Source: JBMOMT01 sp049324835 (GTDB lineage Bacteria > Chloroflexota > Anaerolineae > CAYNKW01). From it: 48,631 nucleotides of DNA. The notes below the pieces were generated by a model. That model was not told where the DNA came from and searched no databases. It was given only the letters and a program-made list of their open reading frames with translations. Where the stretch lies: positions 1 to 48,631 of the forward strand of contig JBMOMT010000063.1 in NCBI GenBank assembly GCA_049324835.1, read 5' to 3'. Made by a program: the position numbers and the translations under genes. Within the stretch, counting starts at the first letter, position 1. Each line of letters opens with the position of its first letter. This document shows positions 24,325 to 32,687 of the stretch, piece by piece.

Positions 24325-25796
24325 CCGAAACACAGCCGAACAAAAAGTCCGGAACCGAGGACCTGGGCTTTTGGCGTAAACTGGGCTACGGCCTGGGTGA
24401 CATCTATGGCGGCGGCTCGGGCGTCGTCATCAGCTTTTACTACCTGGTCTTTCTGACCGACGTGGTGCGCATCAGCCCGGCGCTGGCCGGCACCGTCATC
24501 CTCATCAGCAAGGTCTATGACTCGATCACCGACCCCTTTGAGGGCCTCCTGGCCGACCGCACCCGCACCCGGCTGGGCCGGCGGCGGCCCTATCTGCTGG
24601 CCGGCATCCCGCTGGTTTTTCTATCCTTTTTTGCCCTGTTCTACCCCATCGACCTCGACCAGGAACTGCACCGTTTTCTCTTTGTGATCGTCTCCTACCT
24701 CTTTTTCTCGACGGTGGTCAGCATCGTCATGCTCAATTACAACGCCCTGCAATCAGAGCTGTCGCTGGACTATAACGAACGCACCGCGCTCAGCTCGTTC
24801 CGCATCTTTTTCTCCACCGTGTCGTCGATCTTGTGCGCGCTGCTGCCGCCCGAGATCGTCAAAGCCTTGCCCGACGTGCGGGCCGGCTATGTCGTCATGG
24901 GGCTGGCCTTTGGCGTCTTTTTTGCCCTGCCCTTTATCGCCACCGTATTCGCCACGCGCGAGAGAAAAGAGTTTCAGCGCCCGCCGCAGCCCTTTGACTG
25001 GCGGCTGGCCTTCCTCGAACCGTGGAAGATGCGCACCTTTGTCTACATCCTGGCCATGTACCTGCTGGCCTTTGTAGCCATGGACACCGTCAGCAGCATC
25101 GTCGTCTATTTCATGAAGAACTATCTGCAACGCGGCGGCGAGGCCAATTTTGTCAGCGGCACGCTGCTGGTGGCCCAGGTCGCCTCGCTGCCCTTTTACG
25201 TCTGGCTCAGCAAACGCAGCAGCAAACGGAGCGGCTACCTGGTCGGCGCCGCCATCTGGCTGCTGACCATGCTGTTCAGCTTTTTCATCGCGCCCGGCCA
25301 GCCCGCGTTTATCGTCTACCTCTTTGCCGCCATCGTCGGCCTGGGCACCGGCGGCATCATTATCATGGTCTATGCCATCTTTCCCGACATCCCCGACATC
25401 GACGAGCTGAAATCGGGCCAGCGGCGGGAGGGCATCTACTCGGCGCTGTTCACCTTTACCCGCAAACTCAGCTCGGCCTTTGCGCTGTTCCTGGTGTCCA
25501 ACGCCATCGCCCTGGCCGGCTACCGGCCGCCGCTGGAGCAGGTGGTCGACGGCGCCACCCAACTGGTTGAACAGCCCCAATCCGACGCCTTTGTCTGGGT
25601 GCTGCGCCTGACCTTTGCCCTGGTGCCCATCGTGCTGCTGCTCGCCGCGCTGTTTTTCGCCCGCCGCTTCCCCCTCACGCCGGAGGTGCACGAACGCCTG
25701 CGCCGCGTGCTGGCCGCCCGTCGCAGCGGCGCGCCCGAATCGGACGCGGTTCAACGCGAAGCCGAGGCCCTGGAAAAGCTGCTCATCGGAGGTTGA
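24321..25796 (+). CDS. GPH-family sugar:cation symporter (MelB-like, MFS)
   Basis: This 491-residue membrane protein has about twelve spans and the GPH signature in its first part: KLGYGLGDIYGGGSGVVISFYYLVFLTDVVRISPALAG, ISKVYDSITDPFEGLLADRTRTRLGRRRPYLL, and a mid-protein basic loop (ATRERKEFQRPP). GPH transporters import glycosides, pentosides and uronides with H+ or Na+. The start overlaps the dehydrogenase stop as ATGA. This fixes the cluster as an uptake-plus-catabolism unit. The natural substrate cannot be told from sequence. Confidence 0.92.
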   Translation: MTETQPNKKSGTEDLGFWRKLGYGLGDIYGGGSGVVISFYYLVFLTDVVRISPALAGTVILISKVYDSITDPFEGLLADRTRTRLGRRRPYLLAGIPLVFLSFFALFYPIDLDQELHRFLFVIVSYLFFSTVVSIVMLNYNALQSELSLDYNERTALSSFRIFFSTVSSILCALLPPEIVKALPDVRAGYVVMGLAFGVFFALPFIATVFATRERKEFQRPPQPFDWRLAFLEPWKMRTFVYILAMYLLAFVAMDTVSSIVVYFMKNYLQRGGEANFVSGTLLVAQVASLPFYVWLSKRSSKRSGYLVGAAIWLLTMLFSFFIAPGQPAFIVYLFAAIVGLGTGGIIIMVYAIFPDIPDIDELKSGQRREGIYSALFTFTRKLSSAFALFLVSNAIALAGYRPPLEQVVDGATQLVEQPQSDAFVWVLRLTFALVPIVLLLAALFFARRFPLTPEVHERLRRVLAARRSGAPESDAVQREAEALEKLLIGG

Positions 25797-25801
25797 CGCC
25801 C

Positions 25802-27805
25802 ATGTACGCTGCCAAAGTGGATTACAGCTTCCCGGTCCCCACGCTGCCGCCGCCGGGTTATCCCACCGCGCCGGCCCCCGACAGCTATGCGCCCCAGCCC
25901 ATCGCCGCCGATTTCGCCGCCCGCCGCCGCGCTTTTTTTGCGCACGTCCAACGCAACCCGGCTCCGGCCAACCTCAAGGCGCCCTACTTCGAGCTGGCGC
26001 GCCTGGCCGCCGGCGGAAGGCCCCACGATGGTGTCTTTTACGCCGCCCTGGATTACATCGACGCCCGCAAAGACTGCGCCGACTTTGTGCTGCACGCCGT
26101 GCTGCGCCTGCTCTACCAGTTTCCCGATCGGCTGGACGCTGCCCTGCTGGACCGCGCCCGGCGCACGGTGTTGGGCTTCAAATACTGGCCCTCCGAGCCC
26201 GGTCGCGACTCGATGTGCACCTGGACCGAGAACCACCAGATCCTCTTTGCCGCGGCTGCAACCCTGGCCGGGCAGTTGTACCCCGACGACGTCTTTGCCA
26301 ACTCGGGCCAGAGCGGCGTCGAGAAAATGGCCGAACATCACCCCCGCATCCGACGCTGGCTCGATCTACGCTTTTGCACCGGCTTTAGCGAGTGGCTGTC
26401 CCACGTCTACTATGACGAGGACCTGACCGCGCTGCTCAGCCTGATCGATTTCTGCCGCGACGAGGAGATCCGCCAGCGGGCGGCGATGGTCGTCGACCTG
26501 CTGCTCTTCGACATGGCCCTCAACAGCTTGCGGGGCGTGTTTGGGTGCAGCCACGGCCGCAGCTACGAGGCCCAAAAGAAATGGGCCGCCGCCGAGGACG
26601 TGGCCGACACCCAAAAGCTGCTCTTTGGCCGGAGCCAATTCTCCGCCGGGGAGAGCATGAGCGCCGTCTGCCTGGCCCTCAGCGAGGGCTACCGGTTGCC
26701 CCGGGTGCTGTACGACATCGCCAACGACCTGGACCGCGCTGTGATGGTCAACCGCCAGCGCCACGGCATCCGCCTGGCCGAGGCAGCGCGCTGGGGCCTG
26801 GGCTTCGACGACCTGGAGGACGGTTTGGTCTGGCTCAGCCTGGAAGCCTACGCCCATCGGCGCACCATCAACCTCTTTGCCCGGATGCTGGATACCTTTG
26901 ACTGGTGGCACAATGCCTTCTTTGCGCCCTTTCAGGCGCGGCGAGGTCTCGTCACCACGGCGCGCCGCCTGGGCCTGCTGCCCCTCGTCGCCCGCCTCTT
27001 CCAGCGCGACCTGACCCGCAACACCCGCGAGCAGGTCCACGTCTACACCTATCGCACGCCGGATTATCTGCTCAGTTCGGCCCAGGACTACCGGCCCGGC
27101 TACGGCGGCGATCAGCAGCACATCTGGCAGGCCACCCTCGGTCCCGACGCCGTCTGTTTCACCACCCATCCCGCCCGCCGCGAGGGGCCGACGCCCAACT
27201 ACTGGGCCGGTTCGGGCAGCCTGCCGCGCGTGGCCCAGGTGGAGAACGTAGTCCTGGCCGTTTACAACGTGGATACCCGGCCCAGCCTGTACGTGACCCA
27301 TCGCCTGCGTTTCACCCACGCCTGGCTGCCCCGCGACCGCTTCGACGAGGTGATCGAGCGGGCGGGCTGGATCTGTGCCCGGCAGGGCGACGGCTACCTG
27401 GCGCTGCGCTCGCAGCAGCCCTATCACTGGCAGGCCGAGCCGGGCGAGGACCAGGGGCGTGAGGTCGTCGTCCCCGGCACGCAGAATGTCTGGCTCTGTG
27501 AGCTGGGCCGCCGCGCGGTGGACGGTCCGTTCGAGGACTTTGTGGGGCGCATCGTTGGGGCGGAGCTAACGTTCGGGCGGCTGCACGTTCGATACCACTC
27601 GCCCTCGCAGGGGTGGCTGGAGTTCGGCTGGCGCGGCCCGCTGCGCCAGGAAGGGCAGATCGTGCCGCTGGGCGGCTACCCCCGCTACGACAACCCCTAC
27701 ACCCAGGCCGGCTTTCCCGGCGGCGAAGTCACGATCCGTCACGGCGGTCACTGGCTGGAACTGGATTGGCTGGCAGGCGAGCGCCAGGCCAGCTCTTTTA
27801 TCTGA
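25802..27805 (+). CDS. Unknown 667-residue protein, possible polysaccharide lyase-like fold
   Basis: The N-terminal part (to about residue 370) is rich in amphipathic helices with an Asn/His motif (CTWTENHQILFAAAATLAGQLYP), YYDEDLTALLSLIDF and a repeated aromatic character. This suggests an (alpha/alpha) toroid like those of heparinase II/alginate lyase families. The C-terminal half is beta-rich (WICARQGDGYLALRSQQPYHW, GREVVVPGTQNVWLCELG). There is no signal peptide, so it should be cytosolic. I do not recognise a named family. ATG 25802 was chosen for GGAGG (25788-25792), 9 bases upstream; a TTG at 25793 is in frame. Its place behind a glycoside symporter suggests it cleaves the imported, possibly oxidised, sugar. 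Confidence 0.7.
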   Translation: MYAAKVDYSFPVPTLPPPGYPTAPAPDSYAPQPIAADFAARRRAFFAHVQRNPAPANLKAPYFELARLAAGGRPHDGVFYAALDYIDARKDCADFVLHAVLRLLYQFPDRLDAALLDRARRTVLGFKYWPSEPGRDSMCTWTENHQILFAAAATLAGQLYPDDVFANSGQSGVEKMAEHHPRIRRWLDLRFCTGFSEWLSHVYYDEDLTALLSLIDFCRDEEIRQRAAMVVDLLLFDMALNSLRGVFGCSHGRSYEAQKKWAAAEDVADTQKLLFGRSQFSAGESMSAVCLALSEGYRLPRVLYDIANDLDRAVMVNRQRHGIRLAEAARWGLGFDDLEDGLVWLSLEAYAHRRTINLFARMLDTFDWWHNAFFAPFQARRGLVTTARRLGLLPLVARLFQRDLTRNTREQVHVYTYRTPDYLLSSAQDYRPGYGGDQQHIWQATLGPDAVCFTTHPARREGPTPNYWAGSGSLPRVAQVENVVLAVYNVDTRPSLYVTHRLRFTHAWLPRDRFDEVIERAGWICARQGDGYLALRSQQPYHWQAEPGEDQGREVVVPGTQNVWLCELGRRAVDGPFEDFVGRIVGAELTFGRLHVRYHSPSQGWLEFGWRGPLRQEGQIVPLGGYPRYDNPYTQAGFPGGEVTIRHGGHWLELDWLAGERQASSFI

Positions 27806-28019
27806 TGGGGGCACCTTCCAAGATCGACCGGCGGCTGCAACAGATCACCCTTCCGCAGGGCGCAGTGTGGCCGTTTTGCGACGCCACCGAAAGACAGGCC
27901 CCACTGACTGCCCGGATGGTGGAGGCCTGCTGGCCCCCCTTCTTTACACCACCCGCGACGGCGACCTGAGCCTGGTCCGGGAAATGGCAAGCACCCGCCG
28001 CTGCAACCAACTCTCTTGA
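27805..28019 (+). pseudogene. Possible truncated/frameshifted gene at the operon end
   Basis: ATG 27805 overlaps the previous stop (TGATG) and opens 54 codons (MGAPSKIDRRLQQITLPQG...). At a run of six C (27934-27939), adding one base would continue the frame as LLYTTRDGDLSLVREM and stop at TGA 28017-28019. The product would then be about 70 residues. It may be the remnant of a seventh operon gene, or a sequencing slip in the C-run. I cannot assign a family. Confidence 0.3.
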
Positions 28020-28044
28020 CATTTTTCTTCAGAAGACCTAAAAT
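28016..28044 (+). promoter_or_regulatory. Promoter of the LeuA-like gene
   Basis: TTGACA (28016-28021), a 17-bp spacer and TAAAAT (28039-28044). The predicted start near 28051 leaves a leader of about 70 nt with no terminator-like hairpin. Confidence 0.8.
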
Positions 28045-28119
28045 TGGCCGCGTCACCATCCACTCATTGCCGGCAACCCCGCAAAAGCGGCCCAGGATCG
28101 AGGTGAAGGAGAAGATCGC

Positions 28120-29793
28120 ATGGAACGGGTCAAGGTTTTCGACGCAACGCTTTACGGCGGTGGACAATCGCCTGGCGTGGGTCTCAACCTGGAAGAAAAA
28201 CTCGAGATCGCCCGGCTGCTGGAGCAGATGGGCGTCGACGTTATCCAGGCCGGCTTTCCGATCTCCTCGCCTGGAGAATTCAAGGCTGTACAGGGGTTGG
28301 CCAACGCCATCCAGCAGAGCACGGTTTGCGCCCTGGCGCGCGCCCGCGAGGAAGACATCGACGTGGCGCTGGCCGCCCTCAAAGGCGCCGCCCGGCCGCG
28401 CATCCAGATTGGGCTGGGCGTCTCGGATTCCTATGTCGTCGGCAAGCTCAAGACCAGCCGCCAGGCCGCGCTAGAGATGGGCGTCAAAGCGGTGACATAT
28501 GCCCGTCGTTTCGTAGACGATGTACAATACTATGCCGCCGATGCATGTCGCGCCGAAGCCAGCTATCTCTACCAGGTGTTGGAAGCGGTCATCGCTGCCG
28601 GCGCTGCCACAGTCAACATCGCCGATGCCATCGGTTTTTGTGCACCCTCCGAGTGGGGGGCGTCGATTCGCGCCATCAGGGAAAACGTAACCAACATCGA
28701 CCAGGCCGTTCTGGCCGTGCACTGCCACAACGACCTGGGCATGGCCACAGCCAACTCGCTGGAGGCGCTGCTGAACGGCGCGCGCCAGGTAGAATGCGCC
28801 ATCAACGGCATCGGCGAGCGAACGGGCAACGCCAGCCTGGAAGAGATCGTCATGGCCCTCCACGCCCGCCGCCAGGCGCTGGGGCTGGATACCGGCCTCA
28901 ATACCCGGCTGCTCTACCCGGCCAGCCAACTGGTGGCCCATCTGACCGGGCTGGCCATCCAGAGCCATAAAGCCATCGTCGGCGACAAAGCTTTTGCCTA
29001 TACCTCTGGCATGTACCAGGATGGCGTGCTGCGCGGTCAGACGGCCGCTGAGGTTCTGGATCCACGGGCCATCGGCATCCTGGAGGCCAATACGCGCCTG
29101 CCTCTTTTGACCGGCCGCGAAGGGTTGCGCCGTCGCCTGCAAGAGTTGGGCTACTCGTTGAACGAGGGTGAGTTCGAGCGAGTCTACAGCCGCTTTCGTG
29201 ACATGGCCCGGAAAAAGCCCGAACTGGAGATCCGCGACCTGGAAGGCATTGTCAGCGGCGAGACAGCCGTGTTTATGCAAGAGACCTACGAACTGGAAGA
29301 GATTCAGGTCGTCTCTGGCACAACGGTCATGCCTACGGCTACGGTGCGCCTGCAAAACGCCGAAGGTGAGACGGTGCAGGCCACCGGCTACGGCAACGGC
29401 CCCATAGACGCCGCCTTTAGAGCTATCGACAGCGTCATCAACGTACCCAACGAACTGCTCGAATATTCGGTGCAGGCGCTCACCGAGGGTGTGAATGCTC
29501 TGGCCAAAGTGGCCGTTCGCATTCGAGGCGAGGTCACGCTTGGTGACACGGGGCAAAAAGAGAAGCGGGTTTTCCTGGGGCGCGGCGCCGATACCGATAC
29601 CATCATCGCCAGCGCCAAAGCTTATGTCTTTGCGCTCAATCGTCTGCTGGCAGCCCAAAAGGCCAGCAGACGCCGGCAGGCCATTGCCGAAGAAGTACAA
29701 CGGGCGCTGGAAGAAATGAGCGCCCGCTATGGCACGGCCCATACCGGCGATTTTATGGGTTGGAGCGCTCTGCGAGACGAAGACCTGATCTGA
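28120..29793 (+). CDS. LeuA-like (2-isopropylmalate synthase family) protein with replaced catalytic residues
   Basis: The 557-residue protein has the full LeuA architecture: HMGL TIM barrel (about 1-270), linker subdomains (about 270-390) and a C-terminal regulatory LeuA-dimer domain (about 390-520; EIQVVSGTTVMPTATVRL). Conserved framework motifs survive (VIQAGFPISSPGEF, HCHNDLGMATANSL with metal ligands His201/His203, GIGERTGNASLEEIVMAL). But the catalytic signature TLRDGEQSPG reads TLYGGGQSPG: the catalytic Arg, the metal-binding Asp and the Glu are lost (Tyr12, Gly13, Gly15). HESGIHQDG reads YTSGMYQDG (Tyr294, Thr295, Tyr299). The codons were checked and read cleanly, without a frameshift. 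It is unlikely to condense acetyl-CoA with a keto acid. It has its own good promoter and may be a regulatory pseudoenzyme or have another activity. Confidence 0.88.
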   Translation: MERVKVFDATLYGGGQSPGVGLNLEEKLEIARLLEQMGVDVIQAGFPISSPGEFKAVQGLANAIQQSTVCALARAREEDIDVALAALKGAARPRIQIGLGVSDSYVVGKLKTSRQAALEMGVKAVTYARRFVDDVQYYAADACRAEASYLYQVLEAVIAAGAATVNIADAIGFCAPSEWGASIRAIRENVTNIDQAVLAVHCHNDLGMATANSLEALLNGARQVECAINGIGERTGNASLEEIVMALHARRQALGLDTGLNTRLLYPASQLVAHLTGLAIQSHKAIVGDKAFAYTSGMYQDGVLRGQTAAEVLDPRAIGILEANTRLPLLTGREGLRRRLQELGYSLNEGEFERVYSRFRDMARKKPELEIRDLEGIVSGETAVFMQETYELEEIQVVSGTTVMPTATVRLQNAEGETVQATGYGNGPIDAAFRAIDSVINVPNELLEYSVQALTEGVNALAKVAVRIRGEVTLGDTGQKEKRVFLGRGADTDTIIASAKAYVFALNRLLAAQKASRRRQAIAEEVQRALEEMSARYGTAHTGDFMGWSALRDEDLI

Positions 29794-29807
29794 TCGTTCC
29801 CAGAGCG

Positions 29808-31625
29808 TTATTGCGCCCGCAGCGCAAAATGCGCCTCCAGCGTCGGCAGATCCACCTGACGCAGCGCCAGCCGAACCATGCTGTTCAACGGCACATCTTG
29901 GCGCAGATGGAGCCAGGTTTCCAGGTCGAGATCGGGTAACAGTAACCTGGCGCGCGAGCCGCGTTTTTCCAGCAACACTCCCTGGCCTTGCCAGTCAGGG
30001 TGTTGCAACAGATAGACCAGCGTCCAATGCCTCGTCGCAAGTCGCTCCGCCTGGCGCACACTGCCGCTCACAGCCTCGGCCGCGCCCACGCGCTGCAAAA
30101 TCTCTTGCTCCGACAGCCCTCCCTCACCGCGTAGATAGGCCCGCAACTGCTGGTGGGCCACCAGGTCCAGGTAACGCCGCAAGGGACTGGTGACCTGCGA
30201 GTAGACCGGCAGGCCCAGGCTGGCGTGAGGCGCGGGCACACTCCTGGCCTGGCCCGGCCGGAGTGTACGACGCAGGGCGTACATCTCGGCCAGACCGCCG
30301 GGCACAGCGGGGGCATCTGAAGGGTCCTGAACCACAAAGGCAAAAGGGATACCGCGTTCCAGGGCAAAACGCGCCACCGCCTCACCTGCGATCAACATGG
30401 CCTCGCGCACCAGGTCTCGACTGCTCAGCGGCGGCAGTGGCCGGATGCTCACCAGCCCATCACACAGCCGCACCCTGGTTTCTGGAAACGCCAGTTGCAC
30501 CGCTCCGTTTGACTGGCGACGGGCTTCCAGCCGTCGGGCCAGCCGGAGCAGGCTCTGCAAGGGCTCCTCTCCCAGACGACCCTCGGCCTCCTCGTAGGTC
30601 AACCGCGCCACACGCACCCAACTGGGCGTCACCTCTACGCTCGCCACCTCACCATCGACCGTCAGATCCAGGCCAAAAGACAGAGCCGGCGACACGCTTT
30701 CCATGCCCAGGCCCAGAGCTGCCACCAGCGCAGGCGGCAGCATGGGCACCGCACCCTCGGGCAAATAGAGGCTGGCCCCACGGGCGCGGGCCTCCAGATC
30801 GATGGGGCTGTTGGTTGGAACCAGGGCCGCCACATCGGCCACATGCACCCACAGCCGGTCGCCGTCCAGGCTCAACGCGTCATCGGGGTCCTGGCAGCCT
30901 TCATCGTCGATCGCCAGGGCCGGCAGGTGGGTGAGATCGCGCCGCGTCTCGGCGGGCAGCGGCGGCACCTCCAGTTCGACGGCGGATACTGCCAAGCCAA
31001 ACCGGTGAGGATACGGATCGACCGTCACATCCCAGTGCGCCAGCTCCAGCAGCAGGGCGTGGCCGTTCTCGGCGCTCTCGCCGCGACCCAGATCACGCAG
31101 CAGGCGGCTCCTCTCGCTCCGACCGAGAGCCAGTTCTTCCACCTCGCGCAGGTAATACTCGTCTCCGGCCGCGAGCCGGCCGGCTCGCAGCCGCGCCACC
31201 AGATCTGCCCACGCCTGCCGTTCGGCTGCCTGGGCCTGCCGGGTTGCCCGTTCCTGAGCCAGCTCTTGCGGCGAGCGGGCCGTGATCTCTTGGGGCGTGC
31301 CGTGGAAATAGAGCCCGTCGTCTACCAGCCGCCACGTCGCCCAGGCCGTAGCCGGGGTGTAGACGCCATAGATCAACTCGGCCAACTCGGCCAGGTTCGT
31401 GTCGCCACCGACCACAAGCTCCCAGGCCGTTTCCACCTCGCCGGGTGATGATGGCAGCACCTCCAGACGCTCCACCGGCCCGGGATGCAACAACGAGACA
31501 TCTTGGGGCCGCACGTCGAGTGTACGATCGTCCGGCAGGGCAATGGTGATCCTGCGACCGATCTGGATCACCCGCGCCGGCAGGTTTTTATAGAGCACCA
31601 GGCTCCCCTGACACAACTCACCCAT
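29808..31625 (-). CDS. RNase II/RNase R family (RNB domain) exoribonuclease
   Basis: This 605-residue protein has an N-terminal region with a beta-barrel-like start (GSLVLYKNLPARVIQIGRRITIAL) and a winged-helix-like linker. The RNB catalytic domain (about 235-510) has metal-binding AIDDEGCQDPDDALSLDGDRLWVHVADVAALV, SQVTSPLRRYLDLVAHQQLRAYL and PFAFVVQDP. A short C-terminal OB/S1-like tail follows. The acidic cluster DxxxxxDPDDA holds Mg2+ for 3'-5' RNA degradation. It is smaller than E. coli RNase R and resembles the cyanobacterial/chloroplast-type RNB proteins. The start is ATG 31625, 12 bp downstream of the LysE gene, with which it likely forms an operon. It ends convergent to the LeuA-like gene with a 14-bp gap. 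Confidence 0.88.
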   Translation of the reverse strand: MGELCQGSLVLYKNLPARVIQIGRRITIALPDDRTLDVRPQDVSLLHPGPVERLEVLPSSPGEVETAWELVVGGDTNLAELAELIYGVYTPATAWATWRLVDDGLYFHGTPQEITARSPQELAQERATRQAQAAERQAWADLVARLRAGRLAAGDEYYLREVEELALGRSERSRLLRDLGRGESAENGHALLLELAHWDVTVDPYPHRFGLAVSAVELEVPPLPAETRRDLTHLPALAIDDEGCQDPDDALSLDGDRLWVHVADVAALVPTNSPIDLEARARGASLYLPEGAVPMLPPALVAALGLGMESVSPALSFGLDLTVDGEVASVEVTPSWVRVARLTYEEAEGRLGEEPLQSLLRLARRLEARRQSNGAVQLAFPETRVRLCDGLVSIRPLPPLSSRDLVREAMLIAGEAVARFALERGIPFAFVVQDPSDAPAVPGGLAEMYALRRTLRPGQARSVPAPHASLGLPVYSQVTSPLRRYLDLVAHQQLRAYLRGEGGLSEQEILQRVGAAEAVSGSVRQAERLATRHWTLVYLLQHPDWQGQGVLLEKRGSRARLLLPDLDLETWLHLRQDVPLNSMVRLALRQVDLPTLEAHFALRAQ

Positions 31626-31637
31626 CGCTCACATGCC

Positions 31638-32258
31638 TCATCCCAGGCTGAGCAGCGCCAAACAGCCGAAACCGAAAATGACCACGCCCGACACCCTGTT
31701 GACCCAGCGTAACCAGCGCGGTGTAAAGCGCCGCCGGAACAACCCTACGCTGCCGGCCAGCGTCAGCCACCACAATGCCGACCCGGCGAACACACCCAAC
31801 ACCAACACCCCGGCCGAGCCAAAACCCCGTTGCGCCTCGATCAGTCCCAGGCCGGCAAAAATGGCGGCAAAAGAGAGGATCGTCATCGGGTTGGTGAGTG
31901 TCAGAACAAAGGTGGAAACGAACGCGCCCAGCAGACTGCTGCCGCCGGCCTCTGTCGGCTCTTCGGGCGTTCGGCTCAGGAAAGCCTTGATACCCAGGTA
32001 ACACAGGAACAAGCCGCCGATCAGGCGCAGCCAGACCTGCTGTTGCAGCAAAAAGCCAGAGATGGCCGTTAACCCGAACCCGGCCACCGAGCCATAGACG
32101 GCATCCGCCGAGGCCGCCCCTAACCCGGACACCAGACCCACCAGCCGCCCGCCGGTCAGTGTGCGCCGAATGCACAACACACCGATGGGCCCCACCGGAG
32201 CGGCGATGGAAAAACCGATGAGCAACCCTCGAAACAGCAGCGAGATCTCTACAGCCAT
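31638..32258 (-). CDS. LysE/RhtB-family amino acid exporter
   Basis: This 206-residue protein has six hydrophobic spans and the LysE-family N-terminus FRGLLIGFSIAAPVGPIGVLCIRRTLTGG, a loop SRTPEEPTEAGG after span three, and LTLTNPMTILSFAAIFAGLG in the second half (conserved Asn-Pro). Such proteins export amino acids or metabolites by proton antiport. ATG 32258 has GAGG/GTGAGG upstream. It is transcribed from the promoter at 32387-32359, together with the RNB nuclease gene. Substrate unknown. Confidence 0.9.
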   Translation of the reverse strand: MAVEISLLFRGLLIGFSIAAPVGPIGVLCIRRTLTGGRLVGLVSGLGAASADAVYGSVAGFGLTAISGFLLQQQVWLRLIGGLFLCYLGIKAFLSRTPEEPTEAGGSSLLGAFVSTFVLTLTNPMTILSFAAIFAGLGLIEAQRGFGSAGVLVLGVFAGSALWWLTLAGSVGLFRRRFTPRWLRWVNRVSGVVIFGFGCLALLSLG

Positions 32259-32358
32259 GCCTCACCATCCGACAAGAACCCGATCCAAAAACCGATCTTT
32301 GCCTTCCGCCACCACGCAAAGCCGAAAAACGAGGAACAACCTGGCGTCTCGGCCATAG

Positions 32359-32387
32359 AGTGTAACACATCCCACCAGGATTGGCAA
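32359..32387 (-). promoter_or_regulatory. Promoter of the LysE-RNase unit
   Basis: The minus strand reads TTGCCA (32387-32382), a 17-bp spacer and TACACT (32364-32359), about 95 nt before the LysE start. It is divergent from the rpoC-side promoter at 32419. Confidence 0.5.
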
Positions 32388-32418
32388 ACGATGGCCTGAG
32401 ACCCTCACAAATTGCCTC

Positions 32419-32447
32419 TTGACAAATCGGCCCAACAAGAGTATAAT
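32419..32447 (+). promoter_or_regulatory. Perfect-consensus promoter upstream of the recombinase-rpoC unit
   Basis: TTGACA (32419-32424), a 17-bp spacer and TATAAT (32442-32447), with a start near 32454. A terminator and a MITE lie between it and the first gene (32688). Confidence 0.85.
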
Positions 32448-32450
32448 TGT

Positions 32451-32465
32451 GTCGTATAATACGAC
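32451..32465. promoter_or_regulatory. 15-bp palindrome at the predicted transcription start
   Basis: GTCGTATAATACGAC has perfect 7-base arms around one central base and covers the predicted +1 of the promoter at 32419. It is a good candidate operator. It also contains a second TATAAT, so an alternative -10 use is possible. Confidence 0.5.
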
Positions 32466-32479
32466 TACGAGAGGTCGCA

Positions 32480-32515
32480 GAGCGACGGAGGAAGCCCCTC
32501 TATCGCTCATTTTTT
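32480..32515 (+). terminator. Leader terminator/attenuator before the MITE and recombinase gene
   Basis: GAGCGA (32480-32485) pairs with TCGCTC (32503-32508), with inner GAGG/CCTC pairing (32488-32491 with 32497-32500), followed by ATTTTTT (32509-32515). The competing hairpin GTCGC-AGA-GCGAC (32474-32486) uses the same left arm, so the two folds exclude each other. It lies only about 25 nt after the predicted start point, as expected for transcription attenuation. Confidence 0.65.
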
Positions 32516-32523
32516 GTGCCCTG

Positions 32524-32671
32524 GTAACTGCTCAGCCTACCCGCCCGCAGGCTGAAATCGGTCATCCTATGCCACAATTTAGCCGACTGGGCCCGGTAAA
32601 TCTGCAAAATGTAGCGGCATAAGAAGGCGCGGCATGCCCCTACCAGAGCCTGCGGGAGGGTGAGCGGTTAC
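32524..32671 (+). mobile_element. MITE copy B (148 bp, 8-bp target duplication)
   Basis: Runs from GTAACTGCTCAG to GAGCGGTTAC and is flanked by perfect direct repeats GTGCCCTG (32516-32523 and 32672-32679). It has the same orientation and sequence as copy A at 19111, with nine substitutions and loss of five bases in the inner palindrome. It is inserted directly behind the T-run of the leader terminator, 16 bases before the ATG of the recombinase gene, so it separates the promoter from the gene. Confidence 0.88.
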
Positions 32672-32687
32672 GTGCCCTGAACCGGTA

